From positions 6,758,001 to 6,822,000 of the forward strand of contig JAEVHH010000001.1 in assembly GCA_017607445.1 (NCBI GenBank): a DNA stretch of 64,000 nt, read 5' to 3'. Below, piece after piece: positions 34,316 through 46,262 of this stretch. Made by a program: the position numbers and the translations under genes. A model generated the notes under the pieces. It worked only from the letters and a program-made list of their open reading frames with translations. It was not told the origin of the DNA and ran no database searches. Each line of letters opens with the position of its first letter. Within the stretch, counting starts at the first letter, position 1. Source of the DNA: Histoplasma ohiense (taxonomy: Eukaryota > Ascomycota > Eurotiomycetes > Onygenales > Ajellomycetaceae).

Positions 34316-36655
34316 ATGGGTCTCGCAGGTACGAATCCCTTCTCCATGGTTCCCTCTTCCATAGCTCTCATGTCAATCAATAAACAAGCCGAAACCACCA
34401 ACTAATGATGCGCAAGCAGAGGTTCCCTTATCCCTCGCTGTGCCGGCGGCAGCTGCCTCCATTGCCTATTCGAACGCACGATGGGGCATCTGGGAAGACA
34501 TCAATGTGTTCTATTCGGCAGCTCGTTGCACCCTCGACCGTATGATAGCTGAGCGGAGGGACCAGTGCAATCTATTCTACATCATGGAAAGAAACGCACT
34601 GGACAAGTGCACTGCTAACCGCCCTTCCCTTGTGTACGACCAGCAAACCTGGACCTTCCACGAATTATACACCACCTCTCTGCGCTATGGCACCTGGTTG
34701 AGAAATACCCATGGCATCAAAACGGGCGACGTGGTAATTATGGATTTGATGAACTCCTCTGCATTCGTCTTTATGTGGATGGGGTTGTGGAGTATTGGCG
34801 CGAGGCCAGCTTTGATCAATTATAACTTGGCCAAGGCGTCTCTGGTGCATTGTGTTAAGGTGTCGACTGCCCAGATCCTATTTGCTGAGCGCGAGTTGCA
34901 GGAGGAGTTTTTCCCACCTGAGCAGTTGGAGATGTTTAGCAGGCCGGACTTCCGAGAAGGGGGTGGCTCTGTCCAAGTTGTGTTCTATGATAAGGCGTTG
35001 GAGAGGGAGATCCTGTTGACGCCGGCCGAACGGGCACCAAATTCGAGTCGGCCTGGATCAGAGTCAAGTGATATGGGTAAGTAAATATTAGATTTGCGCC
35101 AATAGCTTTTCTCTTTGCCCAGGTATGTCTAACTGTTCGTAGCCACCCTGATATATACTAGCGGCACAACGGGATTGCCAAAGGCTGTCATTGTTAGCTG
35201 GTATAAATGTATCATGGCCGCTGGATTCGTTAGCAAATGGCTTGGTTTGAAAACGACGGATCGCGTTTATACGGTATGTCGAATGTCGCTATAATCCCCA
35301 TTGTGGTGTTTCTGCGATGCAGTGTATTCTGCGCGTACATCTACATAGTAGATAGATACATGCGTTTTTCTTTTGTTTTCTTCCCCTTTTTTTTTTTTTT
35401 TTTTTTTTTTTTCCGTTCCTCTCCAGGCAAGAATGTCCAAACTGATATTTCATAGTGCATGCCACTTTACCACTCCACAGCCGCCATTCTAGGTTATTTA
35501 GCATGCATGGTTTCGACAACAACCATCATCATCGGCCGCAAGTTCTCCGCCAGGAAATTCTGGAAAGAAGTCCGCAACAACGAGGCAACCGTCGTTCAGT
35601 ATGTGGGTGAAACCCTTCGATATCTGCTCGCAACACCACGCGAAATCGACCCTGTCAGTGGCGAGAATCTTGACCTCAAGCACAACGTACGCATGCTCTA
35701 CGGCAACGGCCTGCGACCTGACGTTTGGAATCGCATTAAAGAGAGGTTCAACGTGCCGATGATCTGCGAATTCTATGCCTCGACAGAGGGCACCGCTGGC
35801 CTCTGGAACAGGTCCGGCAACGACTTCACAGCTGGAGCCATCGGAAAGAACGGCCCGGTTGCCGAGATAATAGCCGGCCACACTGTCGCGGTCGTCGAGT
35901 TAGACTATGAGACTGAACAGCCGCGGCGCGATCCCAAGACGGGTTTCTGCAAGAAGGTCCCCAGGGGAGAGCCGGGCGAGCTCCTCTTCCAACTCTACGC
36001 CCCGAACATCAAGTCGACCTTCCAGGGCTATTTCAACAACCGCAGTGCGACAGAGGGCAAGATAATGCGCAACGTGCTGAGGAAGGGGGATGTGTGGTTC
36101 CGTACCGGCGACGTTATGCGCTGGGACCTTGAGGGCCGCTGGTATTTCTCCGACCGCATCGGCGACACATTCCGCTGGCGCAGCGAGAACGTGTCCACCA
36201 ACGAAGTCTCCGAAGTCCTCGGCAAGCACCCCGAAGTGCTCGAAGCGAACCTCTACGGCGTCGAATTGCCGAACCACGACGGCCGTGCTGGATGTGCTGC
36301 CATAGTGTTCCGTGAGCAGGCAAAGATCACCCCTCCGCCCAACAGTGAACATGAGGACGCATCGAAAGTACCGATTCTGGAGCCATCATCAACCGTGCTG
36401 CGCTCCTTGGCTCGACTTGCGTCGGAGAATCTGCCCAAGTATGCCGTCCCACTATTTCTCAGGGTAACGAGAGGCACACAGTCGACAGGCAATAATAAGC
36501 AACAGAAACATGTGCTGAGAAAGGAAGGGGTGGATGTGGATTTGTTGAGCAAGAAGGGGGTGGATGATCTGCTATACTGGTTTAGAGGGGGCGAGTATGT
36601 CCCGTTTGGGAAGAAAGAGTGGGAAACTGTGAAAGGGGGGCGAGTCAAGCTGTAA
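34316..36655 (+). CDS. fat1: Fat1-type very-long-chain acyl-CoA synthetase / fatty acid transporter
   Basis: It couples fatty acid uptake to ATP-dependent CoA activation at the plasma membrane, lipid droplets or peroxisomes. Exons 34316-34328, 34417-35076, 35143-35273 and 35456-36655 give 667 aa, the Fat1 length. Exon 1 is only 13 nt (ATGGGTCTCGCAG); an alternative acceptor 3 nt later would delete one Ala. A hydrophobic segment at ~70-130 (VVIMDLMNSSAFVFMWMGLW) is typical. The AMP-binding P-loop YTSGTTGLPK lies at ~229-238, the ATP/AMP site GEFYASTEG-like CEFYASTEGTAG in exon 4, and the FATP/VLACS motif YFSDRIGDTFRWRSENVST near 575. Intron 3 (182 bp) contains a T26 run. The C-terminus ends GGRVKL, an unlikely peroxisomal signal. 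Confidence 0.92.
35387..35412 (+). repeat. T26 run inside fat1 intron 3
   Basis: A pure T tract about 45 bp upstream of the acceptor at 35455. It is longer than a typical polypyrimidine tract. Confidence 0.9.
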
Positions 36656-37624
36656 AAGTTTTTTTCGAGAAGAGCGAAGACGACGGCGATACCTAAATTA
36701 CCTAAATGGTGCTGTGGTTTGATGAGCGAGCAAGGCCTTGAGGTCTTGAATTTCGATTCTGTACATAATTTTCTTTATCTTTTTTTTCCCCCTTTCGATT
36801 GGCAGGCATGCTTTACGTATTTGCATTTTCTCTCATTTTGTTTTTCCCTGGGTGCATTTGCTATGTTCTTTTGTTACAGATTCGAGGAACAAAGGACAGG
36901 AGGATATACCCCTAGACTTGAAGCGGACGCCCATAATACCCACCAAAGTAGCGGACTCTGTATCGAGCATGTACTTCTGTACTCAGGCTAATGAGTTTTA
37001 CATTGTTTTAATAAAACTTGCCAGAGATTTTATCGTTTCGATTTTCGGTTCATTTCGTCCCATATTTCGCCTCAGATGGATATATGTTCGTAGGGGAGGC
37101 GGTTATTGAGAGGGGCAAGAGAAGTTTTGACGTTCAGTCAAAAGTCTCAAATGCAATAAAATCCTCTTCAGTCGGAAGCTAGATACGAGAAGGGGAGTGG
37201 AAATAAATAAGCCACGGCCGAGGGAGTAAATAAATACGCAGCCAAAGCGACGACTTCCGAACGTGCGAAAATGCTACCACGAACTCCTCCTTGTCGCCTT
37301 CTTCTCCCCCTTGTCGGATGTGCACTTCACGGGCATCAAGTCTCCGTGCGACCTACGCGTAGATAGGGAATGAATGACGTTACTCTGACAATGACCCACT
37401 TCCAGGCAAAGCGATAGATAGCATTGCTCTGAGGGTCCCTCATGGCTCAAAAGGGATTAAGTTGCCGATGCTTGAGAACCTTGCCAGGTAACTTCGAGCA
37501 TGTCTGCACCTCGAGTACCGTGCTGGCTGTTCTTAAAAGTTGGGATGTTGGTGCTGCAGCAGACGGTGCCCGACACGAGGCGAGGGGACAGGATAACGGC
37601 CCGGGAGAGAGCATTCGTGCGAGG

Positions 37625-37667
37625 ATAGTTGCATAGTTGCATAGTTGCATCGTTGCATCGTTGCATA
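37625..37667 (+). repeat. 8-bp tandem repeat ATAGTTGC / ATCGTTGC
   Basis: About five head-to-tail copies with an A/C change at one position, in the ARG4 upstream region. Confidence 0.85.
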
Positions 37668-37784
37668 CAGGGCGGTGGTGGGAATGGGAATGGGAATGGA
37701 TGGACGTTGGATGGCCGAGATATGTATCGGAAAAGCGGCGACGAAATCTGCCATTCTCACGTTTTTCATTTTTGCACAAGTTTG

Positions 37785-37815
<31 letters not shown>
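37785..37815 (+). repeat. A31 homopolymer upstream of ARG4
   Basis: Pure A run followed directly by four GAAA units, probably in the ARG4 5' UTR or core promoter. Confidence 0.9.
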
Positions 37816-37817
<2 letters not shown>

Positions 37818-37899
37818 AAGAAAGAAAGAAAATAGTATACAAACCCACCGGAGCTCAACTCAAACACCACCTCCTGTACCCAAGTCCCACCAGGCTTCA

Positions 37900-39960
37900 A
37901 TGGCTTCACAAAACCAGCAAACCGCCTCCGGGGCGGTCGCTGGTAAACTCTGGGGCGGCAGGTTCACAGGTAAGCTCCCTCTCCTTTCATTCCCATATAC
38001 CCCTCGTCGAACGAATTGACTTTACCCCGCTGACACTCTGACCTGGTATTATCATCTCCCTCCTCCAGGCGCCACCGACCCATTGATGGTCGCGTACAAC
38101 GAGTCCATATACTTCGACCGCGCTTTCTACGCTCAGGACATTGCCGGCTCCATTGCCTTCGCGCGAGCAAATGTCACAACCGGGATCCTTACCAAGGATG
38201 AGTTCGGTACCATTGAGGCCGGACTGAGGAAAGTGTTGGAGGAATGGCGGACGGGAGTCTTTAAGATCGTCCCCGGCATCGATGAGGATATCCATACGGC
38301 GAACGAGCGCAGATTGGGGGAAATCATTGGCAAGGACATTGCTGGAAAGCTTCATACGTAAGGGCATACATACATGAGCTTGTTCCTTCTTTCTTTTTTT
38401 GTCTCATCTCTTGGGACTGTCCTTTGCCGCTGTTTGGTCTACTTATATACGCGCGGAGGAGGGGTGGGGGGGCTAGATGGGTTGGGAATCGTCGTGGAGT
38501 GAAACGTTTGTGTGTTTGCTCAGTCGCTGACGATTCCGTTGATCCAACAGTGGTCGCAGTCGAAATGACCAGGTCGCGACTGATTTGCGACTGTGGCTTC
38601 GGGATGAGCTACGCGTGATCGAAACGTACCTTGTCGATCTATTAACGGCCATTGCGGATCGGGCGGAGAATGATATCGACTATGTCATCCCCGGATACAC
38701 CCACTTACAGCGTGGACAGGTAAAAAATACCTCCGCGAGCAACAAACGAGGAGACGAGGATATTTCATTTTGCTGACCTTTCCACGCTTCTGCCACAGCC
38801 AGTTCGATGGAGCCACTGGATGCTCAGTTACGGCAGCTTTTTCATGAACGACCTGGAGCGTCTGCGCGAGGTTATAAAACACGTTAACCGCAGTCCTCTT
38901 GGCTGCGGAGCCTTGTCGGGAAATGCATTTGGAATTGACCGAGAAGCCATGGCGAAAGAGTTGGGCTTTGACGGCCTGATCCCCAATAGCATGTCCGCGG
39001 TTGGAGACCGGGACTTCATTCTGGAAACAATGCAATGGGGCTCATCATTGATGTTGCATATCTCTCGCTGGAGCGAGGATCTTATTGTTTACGGTACGAC
39101 TGAATTTGGATTCGTCCGCCTGTCGGACGCCTACACCACGGGAAGCTCGTTGATGCCCCAGAAAAAGAATAGTATGTTGTTATCCTCCCTCGCCTTTGTT
39201 TGAATCAAAGGTTCTTTACTGTAAAGGCTAGCGGAGCGGCCAACTCTGACACACACCGACAGGCGACTCCCTCGAGCTCCTACGAGGCAAGTGTGGGAGA
39301 ATATTTGGCGGTATGGCCGGTCTCATGATGACCATCAAGGGCATTCCGTCAACATACAACAAAGACCTACAGGAGAGCGTGGAGCCGCTCCTCGAACACA
39401 TCAAAACGCTGAAAGATAGTTTGCTCATCGCAACCCGCGTGCTATCCACCCTAACCGTCTTCCCAGATAAAATGCGCGAGGCTCTAACCCCAGACATGCT
39501 GGCTACTGATCTGGCGGAATATCTCGTTCGGAAAGGTAACAAAGATTCAAGAACGTTTCCTTTTCAAACCAAGCGTCCCCTTCCAATCGCAATCCCAAAC
39601 CAACCTTCAACCCTCCCACCAATCCCATATACCTACCACCCCCATCTAAAACACTATCCACCCAATCGGGCACAAACACTCTAACCCCAAACTAATCCGC
39701 AATGCATAACAAAAACAGGCCTCCCCTTTCGCGAAACGCACCACATCGCCGGCCGCGTCGTGGCTCTTGCAGAAAACCAAGGGATCCCCATGGACAAATT
39801 GACCCTGGCGCAGCTGCAAAGCGTCGACAACCGGTTTGGCGACGATGTGCTGGAGGTTTTTGATTACGAGCGGTCTGTGGAGATGAAGGCGGCAATTGGG
39901 GGCACGAGCAGGTCGGCTGTTCTGGAGCAGATTGCGACACTGCGCAAGGCACTTGGGTGA
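37900..39960 (+). CDS. ARG4: Argininosuccinate lyase
   Basis: It catalyses the last step of arginine synthesis: argininosuccinate to arginine plus fumarate. Six exons, 37900-37969, 38069-38357, 38551-38719, 38799-39171, 39263-39535 and 39719-39960, give 471 aa. The N-terminus KLWGGRFTG, DEDIHTANERRLGE, GRSRNDQVATD and the superfamily signature GSSLMPQKKN (~291-300) are all present; the signature ends precisely at an intron and resumes as SDSLELLRGK. HLQRGQPVRWSHW is likewise restored by splicing. The active-site Ser loop, the His in YTHLQ and the Lys/Asn of the signature are intact. It is a cytosolic homotetramer in the family. A T26 run follows at 40004-40029 in the 3' flank. Confidence 0.96.
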
Positions 39961-40003
39961 AAGTGGAACTGGAACTGGAACTGGGGCGTAGGTTTTGGTT
40001 TTC

Positions 40004-40029
40004 TTTTTTTTTTTTTTTTTTTTTTTTTT
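40004..40029 (+). repeat. T26 homopolymer
   Basis: Pure T run 44 bp after the ARG4 stop codon. Confidence 0.9.
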
Positions 40030-41085
40030 CTGAAGTAGGATGAAGGGTCGTTGGGTTTGCGGCACTTTTATGTCGAAAGTGGAGGGAGGGGGGTTTAGCT
40101 TTTTGGTTAGTTAAGATTTCTCTACAGCGGAGGTAGCATGCGTCAGTCAGCTACAGAACTGCTGTAGGAATTTATTTTATTCATTTATTTAGTTGACGAA
40201 TTTATCCCCAAGAGTTCGGAGCACGAGAGGGGCGATGTGAGCTTGGTAACTTTTCGCAAGTAGCTAACTAGGCTGCAAATCTGCAAATCAACGCATCAAG
40301 ACATAGAATACCGAGCCGCACCTGTGAAATGAAATACATATTATACATCACGAAGATTAGAAGATAGATAACAATAATAATAAAGTAGTAAACTGGGCGC
40401 GAAAACAGCCATCCACCCCAAAGGAGAGTCCCGATTCTGGGAATCGAGAATCACCCAAACATACACAGAGAGTATTAAGAAGCGAAGCGCTCCGTAGAGG
40501 ACGTTCTTCCAATTGTGTCTTAACTATTTGTTTTTTGCTTAGTTCAACGATCCATCGATGATAAAACAGCGATTTGTGGTTGTTGGGGGCGCACCAGCCC
40601 CAATTCAACAGATACGGATACGGGCATCAGTTACGTCGAGTGAAACAGTATCCCCCATTATATTGAAATATGGGCTGTGCCAGGAGAGGGATTTCCTTTT
40701 CGAGGAGTGGGTGGATGGATGGCAGTCTTCGTATTTGGGAGATGAATGGTTCCTGCTCGTCTCCGTCCGTGAACGGTGTGGTGTGTAAGTCAGTTAGTTA
40801 CATGTCGTGTGCAGAGCGAGGATCTCTATTTGAGCTGGAAGAGTTAAACTGTTGCTGCGAGACCTGACATCATGGAAGCGATTTTTTACTACTCCGTAGT
40901 GTTCTGTGAATCAATCGGGGCCACACAGCACATCGTTCCTCTCCTCCTCCTGAGCCTGCATCGAAATCGGAAAAAAAAGAAAAAGAAAAAGAAAAATAGT
41001 GGATGGCAAAAAACCTCCACAAATGAGATCTGCAGCTTGAAAAAGCTTGATCGATCTTAGCCTGGACAGAGAAACAAACAATGTC

Positions 41086-41177
41086 CACTCACTCACTCAC
41101 TCACTCACTCACTCCACCGCGATGATGCAGCCGATGGTTCCACAAATAAACCAGCCAGCCAGCCAGCCAGCCAGCCA
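41086..41177 (+). repeat. Two tetranucleotide microsatellites, (CACT)n and (CAGC)n
   Basis: (CACT)n at 41086-41114 and (CAGC)n at 41151-41177, about 36 bp apart. Confidence 0.9.
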
Positions 41178-41625
41178 AATCGCCGTTCTTCAACGAGGTC
41201 AAGTCATTCATTACTCATGGAGGTTGAACTCAAAACGGCGCAGCAAAGGTGAGTGCCTATTGATTGGGCAGAGTTAATCAAGTGCAGCTGCAAATCCTGT
41301 TTCTGCATTGTCTCAAGATACACCCATTCGACTGCTCTAGAATGGAGGCGTTTGGTCTCTCCTGCTGTGCATCTCGTATACGGTACGGTTTAGGCACTCA
41401 AGTTTATCTCCCGGGGCAACAGGAGGGTAAAAAGTGCGCGGGATGACCCCTTTATCATTTTACTACTATCTCGAGCCGTACTGGCTGGACTGGACTCGAG
41501 ACCGGTCCAGCTGGAAATTGGGCATTCTCCGAGCCGGCGTAGCTTTGAAGGTGTCGGATGCTGTGGACACATTGGCCGTGTCTGGTAGTTCGTGGCTATC
41601 ACCCTGCATAAGGTTGTATGGTACT

Positions 41626-41633
<8 letters not shown>

Positions 41634-41694
<61 letters not shown>
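41634..41694 (+). repeat. A61 homopolymer
   Basis: An uninterrupted run of 61 A residues, preceded by TTTCTTTT and followed by TTACACACG. No target-site duplication or 3' end of a recognisable retroelement was found upstream. Confidence 0.92.
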
Positions 41695-41696
<2 letters not shown>

Positions 41697-42640
41697 ACAC
41701 ACGCATTAACATGAGTAGAGTACTTACTGTACAGTACATGGAAAGGTGTATGGGGTATATTTCTCCGCTGCACCGAGGATCCATCCTCAAGGCGGGCTGA
41801 TATCAATATACAAATATATATATCGTGCCCACCGGCAGCCGGGTAGGTCGACTTCCGCAATACGTGCTGGGGAGTCGTCAGTCAGCGAGGTGCAATTGAT
41901 AAGACGATTGATTACTCTCCACGGCCGCCGTGAGAACAACGCAGGAAATGTACGCATGGTCATTACTCACCTACTGCGTCAACCTTTGTTTCTTTTTCTT
42001 TTCATCTCGGTTTTTTAGAAGCACCACATCGACATGTCACCACAATCTCCATACCCGTGGTGGACAAGCGCGTTGGAATTTAAGCTGGATCTGGATGAGC
42101 TCTCCACCTCCTGCCACCCATCCCTCCTCCCCAGGCCCTTTTCGCAAGAGTGAGACATCTGGAGCCTATCGGGTGAATCGACTGCGACTCGACTCGGAAA
42201 AAAATCCCAAATGCCCATCGAAGGAGCCAGCCAGTACGGAGTAAACAAGGCAACCTTGGAAAAGAAGGCGGTTTTTTGAACGCTAACTTGGGAAGTTAAA
42301 TAAAACAAGCAGCAGGGCCTTGACGCCACATGGAACTCTCCGGGGGGGGGGCCTGTTACTGCCGTACTTAGGCTAGCTAACTGACTACAAAAGCCAACGT
42401 TCCAGCGAGTTACATGGCGTTTTTTTTATTTTTAGTTTTATTTTTTTTTTAAACCATGGTTTAACAACACCAAGGGTTCGCATTGGAAATCGAGTATTAC
42501 GCTGTTCTTACATCTTAGGTAGGTGGTGTGCAAGGAGCAACTGGGAGTCTGGGACTGTAATAAAAACTTGTCTCTGAAATCGGCTGTTTCAAGTCTTGGA
42601 AAGCATAAACCGGCGTGTCCATTCAGACAAATTTAATGCA

Positions 42641-42675
42641 GGACAGAGGACAGAGGACAGAGGACAGAGGACAGA
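42641..42675 (+). repeat. 7-bp tandem repeat GGACAGA
   Basis: About five perfect head-to-tail copies. Confidence 0.9.
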
Positions 42676-42936
42676 CAGGGTGGTGGGCATGTTGCTCTCC
42701 TGAGTCTCCTCCTACCATCTGTATATTATATAGTATTTGTGGTTGAAGTGCAACTTTGAGAAGTATTTTTCGCAGTAGATAATGTTGGTCCAACAGTCTA
42801 TTGTTTACAATCCCCTTGTTGCTTATATAGTTACTATATAAAACCTCTCCTGGGTATGGCCGGCCAGGCACCGGAGCCGGGGCATATACTCCGTAGAGAT
42901 TTATTTCTCCATTGCGATTCGTGACGAATTCTCCGC

Positions 42937-42963
42937 TATGTATGTATGTATGTATGTATGTAT
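42937..42963 (+). repeat. (TATG)n microsatellite
   Basis: About seven tetranucleotide units, followed by TACTTACTTAC at 43007-43018. Confidence 0.9.
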
Positions 42964-43185
42964 CCTCCGTGCATTCCCTGCTTCAATAATTGAGGGACAG
43001 AGGTATACTTACTTACTTAGTCGAGTGATGAAGGGATGTGATACCTACCCTTTATAAGCTTATTTTATTTTTTTTTTTTTTGAGAGGAGGAGGAGGAGGA
43101 GGTTTCATATAAGTGAATGTGCACTGGTTAAAGTCATCCGTAGAAAGGTAGAAGAAGAAGGGCTGGCAATATTGTAGAAGACTGG

Positions 43186-43215
43186 GTGAGTGGTGAGTGG
43201 TGAGTGGTGAGTGGT
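43186..43215 (+). repeat. 7-bp tandem repeat GTGAGTG
   Basis: Four head-to-tail copies of TGAGTGG. Confidence 0.88.
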
Positions 43216-43346
43216 ATGAACAATGAATGAATGAACGGTTTCAACAACCACAATGGATGTTACTTTACTGATCCTCGATTTCCTTTCCATGGAGTTTCAA
43301 TTCAAAAAGGGATAAATAACTAGGGTATATTAGTAGTTTCATCCTG

Positions 43347-43372
43347 AAAAAAAAAAAAAAAAAAAAAAAAAA
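43347..43372 (+). repeat. A26 homopolymer
   Basis: Uninterrupted A run. Confidence 0.9.
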
Positions 43373-44286
43373 CTCAAGGTTGATGATCTTTCTGTCTTGT
43401 GGTTTGTCGGTTGCAGCTAAATAAGCTACATAATGGATTGGATGGAGCATGGAGGATGCACGTGGAAATATCAAGTATAACCACGGTACGGAGTATGGTT
43501 CTGCTGGTTTGCGGCGGTTGGGATGGATTGGATGGATGGGCGAGCTGCAGAGTGAATGGTAAATGTTAAGATCTGCGCAGCGTAGGTGTTAGGTACAAGT
43601 AGTTACTATGCAGGTGTATGTCATCGTTGACGCTTATCAGTCCAGTCAGTCCTCTGTCGTGGAACAAAAATTACTTAACTACTAGTTCAGTACGGAGTGG
43701 TAACTACTTGAAAGAGTCATGACTACGAGGTAAAGGCAAAACTTGGATAAATGGTTGCATGTACAGCAGTATATATATATATATATGCAAGCAGGAGTCA
43801 TGAGATCTGTGGCTGGATGTATTAATCAAACATCGTAGATCTGGGGACCAGAGTGATGAATGCTGCTGCTGCTGATGATGACGATGACGGTGATGATGTC
43901 CACTTAGCCTCGGCGATTACAATTTCTCTTTCAAAGAGGCTTTTTATCTAACCATGACAAGCAAGCTCCTCAAACTCAACACTCTTCACGACCAAAGTGA
44001 GCAAGCGGCGTCTCAATCTAAGAGAGAGCTTGCAGTTATTGGCATTACGATTTACAACCCCCCATTCTCAGGGCGGACACTTTCTGCTTACGTGTGTATC
44101 TCTGTCGAGCGATGAATGGCACATAATCATGGCTTCTCATCATCATACACCTTCGAGGAGGGGAGCTGAAACATTTTCGCCAGGGGCCGGATGCTGTGAT
44201 TGGCCTCCGCAGGCGAAGAGAAGCCGGGGGCGATAATAAAGAAAGGAAAACAAGGGGTTGGGTAATGGAATGTTCTTGATGAGAGG

Positions 44287-44336
44287 GTGTTGTTGGTGTT
44301 GTTGGTGTTGGTGTTGTTGTTGTTCTTGCTGTTGTC
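44287..44336 (+). repeat. GTT/GGT trinucleotide-rich tract
   Basis: Mixed (GTT) and (GGTGTT) units. It produces the Cys/Trp or Gln/His-rich frames seen here, which I do not treat as genes. Confidence 0.8.
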
Positions 44337-45024
44337 CGCCGTGCGCACCGTCGCTTCTAGACTTATCTGTAATGATGGAAAAAAAGACAAAGACAGGATG
44401 GGGAATCGAAGGATGGGAAAATAAGGATAGGCCATGTCTAATCCTTGGTTTGTGCGATGCAGAAGGAAAAACAAAGGTATGTATGTCCTGTGGTTGCCCA
44501 ACCCAACTTTTTGTTGCGTCGAAACCTTCGAAACCCAATTGAGTTTCAAAGGATGTACGGAATAGTATGAACCTGTTTTTTTTTTTTTTTTTTAAACTTT
44601 CTTGAACAATAGGACGATCATCGCTTTGCTCTTTTGCCAACCACATGTAAGTACTCCGTAGTGGATCCAAAAGGAATGAATGGATGATGTATTGTCAAGA
44701 CGTCCATGGCGTCCCGGGCATGCACAAAGGGATATGTGCTGTGCATGTGCAGTACAGTACAGATTACAGATTACAGTCGAGCAACTCCAGATTGTGGTAG
44801 CTAACTATATCTCATACCATTACACCGGCTGTTCTCTGCCTGCGTGGTACTTTCTGTCACACAAAGACCACCCCGTGCCCCCCCAATGAATCAAAATTAC
44901 GCCTTGTGAAATGTCGCTATCCCATGATTGGCAGCTGGTCGTGTGTCTCTGTTACATCCCTGGACAAGGGCCCCCCCTACCCTGGCCCCTAAACCCCTCA
45001 CCTAAACCCCTAACCGTCCGGGCC

Positions 45025-45058
45025 TGGAGCACTGGAGCACTGGAGCACTGGAGCACTG
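45025..45058 (+). repeat. 8-bp tandem repeat GGAGCACT
   Basis: Four perfect copies. Confidence 0.9.
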
Positions 45059-45290
45059 CAGCCAAGGATCGAAATTTCGGCAACATTCGAGCCAGCGACA
45101 GCCGTGAGGGCCGTTTAAAACACACCCACCCCCCAATGGACTCCCACGGCGCCATGGCATCACTAATCGACTTCCTCCCCTGGACATTCTGACTAGTGCG
45201 GGTGGTCTTTATTCGGGTCCCTGCTCGGCTTACGCTGTCTGACCAAGCTTTTGATTCCCGAACCGCGTTCAGCTTGGCCAGCGGCCTGGG

Positions 45291-45350
45291 ACCCTGACCC
45301 TGCACCCTGACCCTGCACCCTGACCCTGCACCCTGCACCCTGCACCCTGC
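45291..45350 (+). repeat. Minisatellite of ACCCTG units (ACCCTGACCCTGC / ACCCTGC)
   Basis: About nine CCCTG cores spaced by AC, CA or GA. It is followed at 45372-45412 by CGAAACTT/CGATACTT 8-mer repeats. Confidence 0.88.
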
Positions 45351-45694
45351 AACCGTGAGACCGTGAGACGTCGAAACTTCGAAACTTCGATACTTTGATA
45401 CTTCGATACTACGACACCTGCAATACAGCGTCGACGGTCGGAACCATGGCGGAAATAGCATTGGGAGGCTACCTGCGTCGAAAACAGGGTTTTGCAATGG
45501 CGTCTGGCTCTGGACTGCCGGCCATCGGGCCACGCAACGATGTGTGAGAGCGTAAGATTATCTTACCCATTGAGGAATCTATGTAACCTGGAACGCTGTA
45601 ACGGCAAGGCAAACGCAAAAAAAATGTAGTTTCTGGTACTTTGGGTTTTGTTTGGTACTCCAACGATACGCCTGCTGTTGCATCCCAAACCATA

Positions 45695-45719
45695 TTTTTT
45701 TTTTTTTTTTTTTTTTTTT
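45695..45719 (+). repeat. T25 homopolymer
   Basis: Uninterrupted T run. Confidence 0.9.
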
Positions 45720-45990
45720 CCCGACGCAGGTCCCAGAAACAAAACCAAACAAGAGTCAGTCTCCTTCGTTCTTTGAGAGAGACACAACAAACAAACAAAA
45801 AAAAAAAAAAAAGACATCAGAGGAAGAAGAAAAGAAACAGAATCCACCCGACTACTCCAGCCCGGCGGACTAGCCCTGTCTAGCACTGTCTAGCACTGTC
45901 CCGCAGACATGAGTCGGCGATTCACCAGCACAGACACTGGCGCACATCTTTCCTCAAAAGGATGAAGGTCGACTCGTAGTCTCTCTCATT

Positions 45991-45996
<6 letters not shown>

Positions 45997-46032
<36 letters not shown>
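45997..46032 (+). repeat. (CT)18 microsatellite
   Basis: Pure CT repeat about 230 bp upstream of the sulfatase-type start codon, inside a long pyrimidine-rich leader. Such CT tracts are common near fungal transcription starts. Confidence 0.9.
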
Positions 46033-46036
<4 letters not shown>

Positions 46037-46262
46037 CTCCCTTTTTCTCCTCCGCCAGTTGCTATTATTATTTATTTTTCGTTCTCTCTTTTCGCTTCCG
46101 TTCTCTCTCTCTCTACACCTGTCGCTTCTGTTCGTTTCATTCCTCATCTTCCTCTCCCTTTTTTACTTTTGGATATAGTGTTAGTGGTTGCGCTCCTCCG
46201 TTTCCGCTCCACGGGATGGGCGTGCAGCCACCCGCAGACCTCTCCTCGTCCTCGTCGCGGCC

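Larger units (their letters stand above)
36656..37899. other. Intergenic between fat1 and ARG4
   Basis: Contains fat1 3' sequence and the ARG4 promoter. Repeats: GTTGCATA/GTTGCATC units at 37625-37667, GGGAAT units at 37680-37700, and an A31 run at 37785-37815 followed by (GAAA)n, ending about 70 bp before the ARG4 start. No exact TGACTCA was seen. Confidence 0.65.
39961..46262. other. 6.3-kb gene-free, repeat-rich intergenic region
   Basis: I find no supported gene on either strand. The segment is dense in homopolymers and short tandem repeats (listed separately) and has five of the six exact TACTCCGTA/TACGGAGTA 9-mers in the window. The rightmost ~600 bp, with a long CT tract, is probably the promoter and 5' UTR of the sulfatase-type gene. 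Open frames seen here mostly cross repeats and carry no recognisable motif. Confidence 0.65.

Noticed and set aside
41101..45059. Tandem repeats considered as a CRISPR-like array
   Set aside because: Units of 3-8 bp in direct tandem without unique spacers in a eukaryotic genome; ordinary microsatellites.
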